Of a stretch of 64,000 bases of DNA, positions 60,589 to 64,000 are shown piece by piece. The stretch is from Pseudomonas frederiksbergensis (GTDB lineage Bacteria > Pseudomonadota > Gammaproteobacteria > Pseudomonadales > Pseudomonadaceae), in NCBI RefSeq assembly GCF_003732275.1, contig NZ_MOBM01000039.1:737013-801012 (forward strand). Direction: 5' to 3'. Under the pieces are notes generated by a model. It worked only from the letters and a program-made list of their open reading frames with translations, searched no databases and was not told where the DNA came from. The first letter of the stretch is position 1. The number at the start of each line of letters is the position of its first letter. Both the position numbers and the translations under genes were made by a program.

Positions 60589-61841
60589 CTAGGAATCTTA
60601 AACAGGCGTTGTTCAGCGCCTTGCTGGTGTGGGCTGTCGCCTACCCGGTACTGGGTCTGAAACTGACCATTGTCGGCATCAACCTCGAAGTCCATGGCAC
60701 CAGCACTGCAACGCTGATCACCATCGCCGTGTGCTCGGTGCTGATGTTCCTGCGGGTGCTGTTCGACCAGCAGATCAGTTCGGCCTGGAAAGCCTCGCCC
60801 AACCTGCCGGTGATGCCGGCCAAGGCCAGTACCTTCCTGACTCTGCCGACCACCCAGCGCTGGATCATCATCGCGTTGATCATCGGTTCACTGGTCTGGC
60901 CGTTCTTCGGCTCCCGCGGGGCGGTGGATATCGCCACCCTGGTGCTGATCTACGTGATGCTCGGCCTGGGCCTGAACATCGTGGTTGGCCTGGCCGGCCT
61001 GCTCGACCTCGGTTACGTCGGCTTCTACGCCGTGGGCGCCTACAGCTACGCGCTGCTGTCGCACTACTATGGCCTGAGCTTCTGGATCTGCCTGCCGATC
61101 GCCGGGATGATGGCGGCCACGTTTGGCTTCCTGCTCGGTTTCCCGGTACTGCGTTTGCGCGGTGACTACCTGGCGATCGTGACGTTGGGCTTCGGTGAAA
61201 TCATCCGCCTGTTCCTGCGTAACCTGACCGGCCTCACGGGTGGTCCGAACGGCATCAGCAACATTCCCAAGCCCACGCTTTTCGGGCTGAGCTTTGATAA
61301 AACTGCCGCAGAAGGTCTGCAGACCTTCCACGAGTTCTTCGGCCTGGAATACAACTCGATCAACAAGGTGATCTTCCTTTACCTGATCGCGGTGTTGTTG
61401 TCGTTGTTCGCGCTGTTCGTCATCAACCGCTTGCTGCGCATGCCACTGGGTCGTGCCTGGGAAGCGCTGCGTGAAGACGAAATCGCCTGCCGTGCATTGG
61501 GTCTCAATCCTACGATCATCAAGCTGTCGGCCTTCACCCTGGGTGCCTGCTTCGCCGGTTTCGCCGGTAGCTTCTTCGCCGCGCGCCAGGGCCTGGTGAC
61601 ACCGGAGTCCTTCACGTTTATCGAATCGGCGACCATCCTCGCCATCGTGGTGCTGGGCGGCATGGGCTCGCAACTGGGCGTCGTCCTCGCCGCCACGGTG
61701 ATGATCCTGTTGCCGGAAATGATGCGTGAGTTCAGTGAATACCGCATGTTGATGTTCGGCGCCTTGATGGTGCTGATGATGATCTGGCGTCCTCAAGGTC
61801 TGCTGCCGATGCAACGCCCCCACATGGAGCTGCGCAAATGA
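60585..61841 (+). CDS. braE: Branched-chain amino acid ABC permease BraE (LivM)
   Basis: The 418-residue inner-membrane permease has the LivM layout: an N-terminal extension of two hydrophobic segments, then GLNIVVGLAGLLDLGYVGFY, FLLGFPVLRLRGDYLAIVTL and GFGEIIRLFLRNLTGLTGGP, typical of the family. It overlaps both braD and braF by 4 nt (ATGA), so the four genes are translationally coupled. It ends RPHMELRK. Confidence 0.95.
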   Translation: MTRNLKQALFSALLVWAVAYPVLGLKLTIVGINLEVHGTSTATLITIAVCSVLMFLRVLFDQQISSAWKASPNLPVMPAKASTFLTLPTTQRWIIIALIIGSLVWPFFGSRGAVDIATLVLIYVMLGLGLNIVVGLAGLLDLGYVGFYAVGAYSYALLSHYYGLSFWICLPIAGMMAATFGFLLGFPVLRLRGDYLAIVTLGFGEIIRLFLRNLTGLTGGPNGISNIPKPTLFGLSFDKTAAEGLQTFHEFFGLEYNSINKVIFLYLIAVLLSLFALFVINRLLRMPLGRAWEALREDEIACRALGLNPTIIKLSAFTLGACFAGFAGSFFAARQGLVTPESFTFIESATILAIVVLGGMGSQLGVVLAATVMILLPEMMREFSEYRMLMFGALMVLMMIWRPQGLLPMQRPHMELRK

Positions 61842-62605
61842 GCCGTGAGATCCTGAAAGTCACTGACCTGAGCATGCGCTTCGGCGGCCTGTTGGCGGTC
61901 AACAGCGTGGCCCTGACCGTCAAAGAGAAACAAGTGGTGTCGATGATCGGCCCCAACGGTGCCGGCAAGACCACCGTGTTCAACTGCCTCACCGGTTTCT
62001 ACCAGCCAACCGCCGGCAGCATCGTGCTGGACGGCGAGCCGATCCAGGGCCTGCCGGGCCACAAGATTGCTCTCAAAGGCGTGGTGCGCACCTTCCAGAA
62101 CGTGCGGCTGTTCAAGGAGATGACGGCGGTCGAGAACCTCTTGATCGCGCAACACCGTCACCTGAACACCAACTTCCTGGCCGGTCTGTTCAAGACCCCG
62201 GCGTTCCGCAGAAGCGAACGCGAGGCTATGGAGTACGCCGAGTACTGGCTGGAAAAGGTCAACCTCAAGGAGTTCGCCAACCGTCCGGCCGGCACCCTGG
62301 CCTATGGTCAGCAACGTCGCCTGGAAATCGCTCGCTGCATGATGACCCGCCCGCGGATTCTCATGCTCGACGAACCGGCCGCCGGCCTCAACCCGCGGGA
62401 AACCGAAGACCTCAAGTCACTGATCGGCACCCTGCGTGAAGAGCATGACGTGACCGTGCTGCTGATCGAACACGACATGAAACTGGTCATGAGCATCTCC
62501 GACCACATCTTCGTGATCAACCAGGGCACCCCCCTGGCCAATGGCACGCCGGAACAGATCCGCGACAATCCTGAAGTGATCAAAGCCTACCTGGGGGAAG
62601 CGTAA
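61838..62605 (+). CDS. braF: Branched-chain amino acid ABC ATPase BraF (LivG)
   Basis: The 255-residue cytoplasmic ATPase powers import with BraG. Walker A is GPNGAGKTT, the ABC signature region is LAYGQQRRLEIARCM and Walker B is ILMLDEPAAGLN. The H-loop is in VLLIEHDMKLVMSISDH. The GLPGHKIALKGVVRTFQNVR region is typical of LivG. braG begins on the next base after its stop. Confidence 0.95.
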   Translation: MSREILKVTDLSMRFGGLLAVNSVALTVKEKQVVSMIGPNGAGKTTVFNCLTGFYQPTAGSIVLDGEPIQGLPGHKIALKGVVRTFQNVRLFKEMTAVENLLIAQHRHLNTNFLAGLFKTPAFRRSEREAMEYAEYWLEKVNLKEFANRPAGTLAYGQQRRLEIARCMMTRPRILMLDEPAAGLNPRETEDLKSLIGTLREEHDVTVLLIEHDMKLVMSISDHIFVINQGTPLANGTPEQIRDNPEVIKAYLGEA

Positions 62606-63307
62606 ATGCTGCAGTTCGAAAACGTTTCCACCTTCTACGGCAAGATCCAGGCGCTGCACAGCGTCAACGTCGAAGTCCGCCAGGGCGAGATCGTGACCCT
62701 GATCGGCGCCAACGGTGCCGGCAAGTCGACCCTGCTGATGACCCTCTGCGGTTCGCCGCAAGCCCACAGCGGCAGCATCCGCTACATGGGCGAGGAGCTC
62801 GTCGGCCAGGACTCGTCGCAGATCATGCGTAAAAGCATCGCGGTGGTCCCGGAAGGCCGTCGGGTGTTTGCCCGTCTGACCGTGGAAGAGAACCTCGCCA
62901 TGGGCGGATTCTTCACCGACAAGGGCGATTATCAGGAACAGATGGACAAGGTCCTCGGACTTTTCCCACGCCTGAAAGAACGCTTTGCCCAACGCGGCGG
63001 CACCATGTCTGGCGGCGAACAGCAAATGCTCGCCATCGGCCGTGCGCTGATGAGCAAGCCCAAGCTGTTGCTGCTCGACGAGCCATCGCTGGGCCTGGCA
63101 CCGATCATCATCCAGCAGATCTTCGACATCATCGAACAGCTGCGCAAGGACGGTGTAACGGTGTTTCTGGTGGAGCAGAACGCCAACCAGGCCCTGAAAA
63201 TCGCTGACCGTGCCTACGTGCTGGAGAACGGCCGGGTAGTGATGACAGGGACAGGTGAAGCACTGTTGACCGACCCGAAAGTGCGCGAAGCGTACCTCGG
63301 TGGTTAA
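62606..63307 (+). CDS. braG: Branched-chain amino acid ABC ATPase BraG (LivF)
   Basis: The 233-residue second ATPase has Walker A GANGAGKST, signature MSGGEQQMLAIGRALM, Walker B LLLLDEPSLGLAP and switch region VFLVEQNANQALKIADR. LivF-type start LQFENVSTFYGKIQALHSVN. It is the last gene of the operon and a UUCG-loop terminator starts 16 bp after the stop. Confidence 0.95.
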   Translation: MLQFENVSTFYGKIQALHSVNVEVRQGEIVTLIGANGAGKSTLLMTLCGSPQAHSGSIRYMGEELVGQDSSQIMRKSIAVVPEGRRVFARLTVEENLAMGGFFTDKGDYQEQMDKVLGLFPRLKERFAQRGGTMSGGEQQMLAIGRALMSKPKLLLLDEPSLGLAPIIIQQIFDIIEQLRKDGVTVFLVEQNANQALKIADRAYVLENGRVVMTGTGEALLTDPKVREAYLGG

Positions 63308-63322
63308 GCGATTGCGGTAAAC

Positions 63323-63350
63323 AAAAAAACGGCCTTCGGGCCGTTTTTTT
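63323..63350 (+). terminator. Terminator after braCDEFG
   Basis: ACGGCC, loop TTCG, GGCCGT flanked by A and T runs of seven bases each; works for both strands. Confidence 0.93.
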
Positions 63351-63387
63351 ATGCCTGCCACAAACCTCACAACAATGAAGATCCAAT

Positions 63388-63475
63388 GTGGGAGCGGGCT
63401 TGCTCGCGAAAGCGGTATCACATTCAACAGAGATGTTGGCTGACACACCGCTTTCGCGAGCAAGCCCGCTCCCAC
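63388..63475. repeat. REP pair, family A', 88 nt
   Basis: Outward-GTGGG pair (63388-63409 plus, 63454-63475 minus), exactly 88 nt, with ACATTCAACAG in the spacer, between braG and bufA1. Confidence 0.93.
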
Positions 63476-63607
63476 AGGGAATTCGTGTGTTTTGAGAATT
63501 TCTGAAAAAGTTTTGGCGTGAGCTGTAACGCATCGCCCTGTCGTTTCTCTAGAGCAGTAAGCAAGCACAAACGCTTGCCAATCCAAGCTCAATTCCGGAG
63601 AAATATC

Positions 63608-63913
63608 ATGACTGCTACCACCCGCACCCTGTCCGCCACCGCCCTGGTTCTGGCACTCGGTTCTGCCCTGAGCATTGCCGCTGTCTCCACTGCCCATGCC
63701 GCTGACGCCAACATGGAAAAATGCTTCGGCGTGGCCATGAAAGGTCACAACGATTGCGCCGCAGGCGCTGGCACCACTTGCGCCGGCACGGCAAAAACCG
63801 ACTACCAGCCAAATGCTTTCAAACTGGTTCCTAAGGGCACCTGCGCCACCACGATGAGCAAGACCTCGCCAACCGGTTTCGGCCAGATGGAAGCCTACAA
63901 AGCCAAGTCGTAA
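63608..63913 (+). CDS. bufA1: Bufferin-type metallophore precursor BufA1 (DUF2282)
   Basis: The 101-residue precursor has a signal peptide ending STAHA and a mature part of about 69 residues. That part has four Cys, in EKCFGVAMKG, NDCAAGAG, TTCAGTAK and GTCATTMS, the DUF2282 pattern. In Caulobacter such precursors are modified on Cys by a DUF692 (MNIO) enzyme and bind copper in the periplasm. GGAG lies 9 nt before the ATG at 63608. The following gene opens like a DUF692 protein, which supports the system. The metal bound here is unknown. Confidence 0.88.
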   Translation: MTATTRTLSATALVLALGSALSIAAVSTAHAADANMEKCFGVAMKGHNDCAAGAGTTCAGTAKTDYQPNAFKLVPKGTCATTMSKTSPTGFGQMEAYKAKS

Positions 63914-63938
63914 TCAGAACCCAGCCTGAGTGTCGACC

Positions 63939-64000
63939 ATGAACCCTTCATCTTCCGGGCTCCCGCCCCGCTCCGGGCTGGGGCTCAAGACCGAGCACTT
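63939..64000 (+). CDS. bufB: Start of BufB, DUF692/MNIO modifying enzyme (partial)
   Basis: Only the first 20 complete codons are inside the window. They include LPPRSGLGLKTEHF, the conserved opening strand of DUF692 enzymes, which are multinuclear iron oxidases that modify Cys of the BufA precursor. It starts 25 bp after the bufA1 stop in the expected order. A BufC-type partner (DUF2063) would be expected next, outside the window. Confidence 0.75.
   Translation, partial: MNPSSSGLPPRSGLGLKTEH

Noticed and set aside
63524..63547. ECF-sigma promoter before bufA1 (TGTAAC and CGTTTC)
   Set aside because: The spacer is only 12 nt, shorter than the 16-17 nt usual for ECF promoters, so the match is probably chance.

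Overview
The window is a chromosomal segment of a fluorescent pseudomonad, most likely of the Pseudomonas fluorescens group. The support is uniform high-GC coding, a TtgR/EmhR-type RND pump with a TtgR-like operator, a complete pca cluster with PcaR-type boxes, a bra (branched-chain amino acid) transport operon, ccoM, rapA, and dozens of short palindromic REP elements of the fluorescens type. I see no rRNA, tRNA, insertion sequence, prophage or CRISPR array. Gene-free gaps are mostly occupied by REP pairs.

Layout. 1-10 kb: LysR regulator and iron alcohol dehydrogenase, a SIR2-like DUF4917 protein, YegP and PfpI stress-type proteins, a DMT exporter, a large methyltransferase and a LemA-TPM-TPM operon. 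10-19.5 kb: periplasmic beta-glucosidase BglX, cardiolipin synthase ClsB with YceI, a serine hydrolase with a small Cys-containing partner, a short acyl-CoA dehydrogenase homologue, the ornithine-lipid genes olsBA, and acpH. 19.5-30 kb: ArsR-MFS-XenB operon, a DMT exporter, then emhR divergent from emhABC. 30-43 kb: an OprD porin, then pcaC-D-B-T, pcaG-H-F-J-I, pcaK and pcaR, all on the minus strand. Together these encode uptake of protocatechuate or 4-hydroxybenzoate and ring cleavage down to succinyl-CoA and acetyl-CoA. Four boxes of one 15-bp family (before pcaR, pcaK, pcaI and the porin) tie the porin to the regulon.

43-54 kb: small ORFs, phosphate transporter Pit, the 37-codon cbb3-oxidase subunit gene ccoM with a canonical ANR box, two small conserved-looking ORFs, RapA, a Spinster-like MFS transporter and an MHYT-GGDEF-EAL cyclic-di-GMP protein whose 3' end overlaps a convergent dehydrogenase gene by 110 bp. 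55-57 kb: a stand-alone 731-codon protein with the nucleotide-binding and catalytic loops of the tubulin/FtsZ superfamily, the least explained gene here. 57-63 kb: DUF2288 and braCDEFG. 63.6 kb to the end: a bufferin-type metallophore precursor (bufA1) and the first codons of its DUF692/MNIO modifying enzyme (bufB), cut by the window edge.

The REP elements fall into three families. All eight outward-GTGGG pairs of the main family are exactly 88 nt long, two of them in a 133-bp tandem array at 31.7 kb, and one supplies the stop codon and last residues of a transporter gene.
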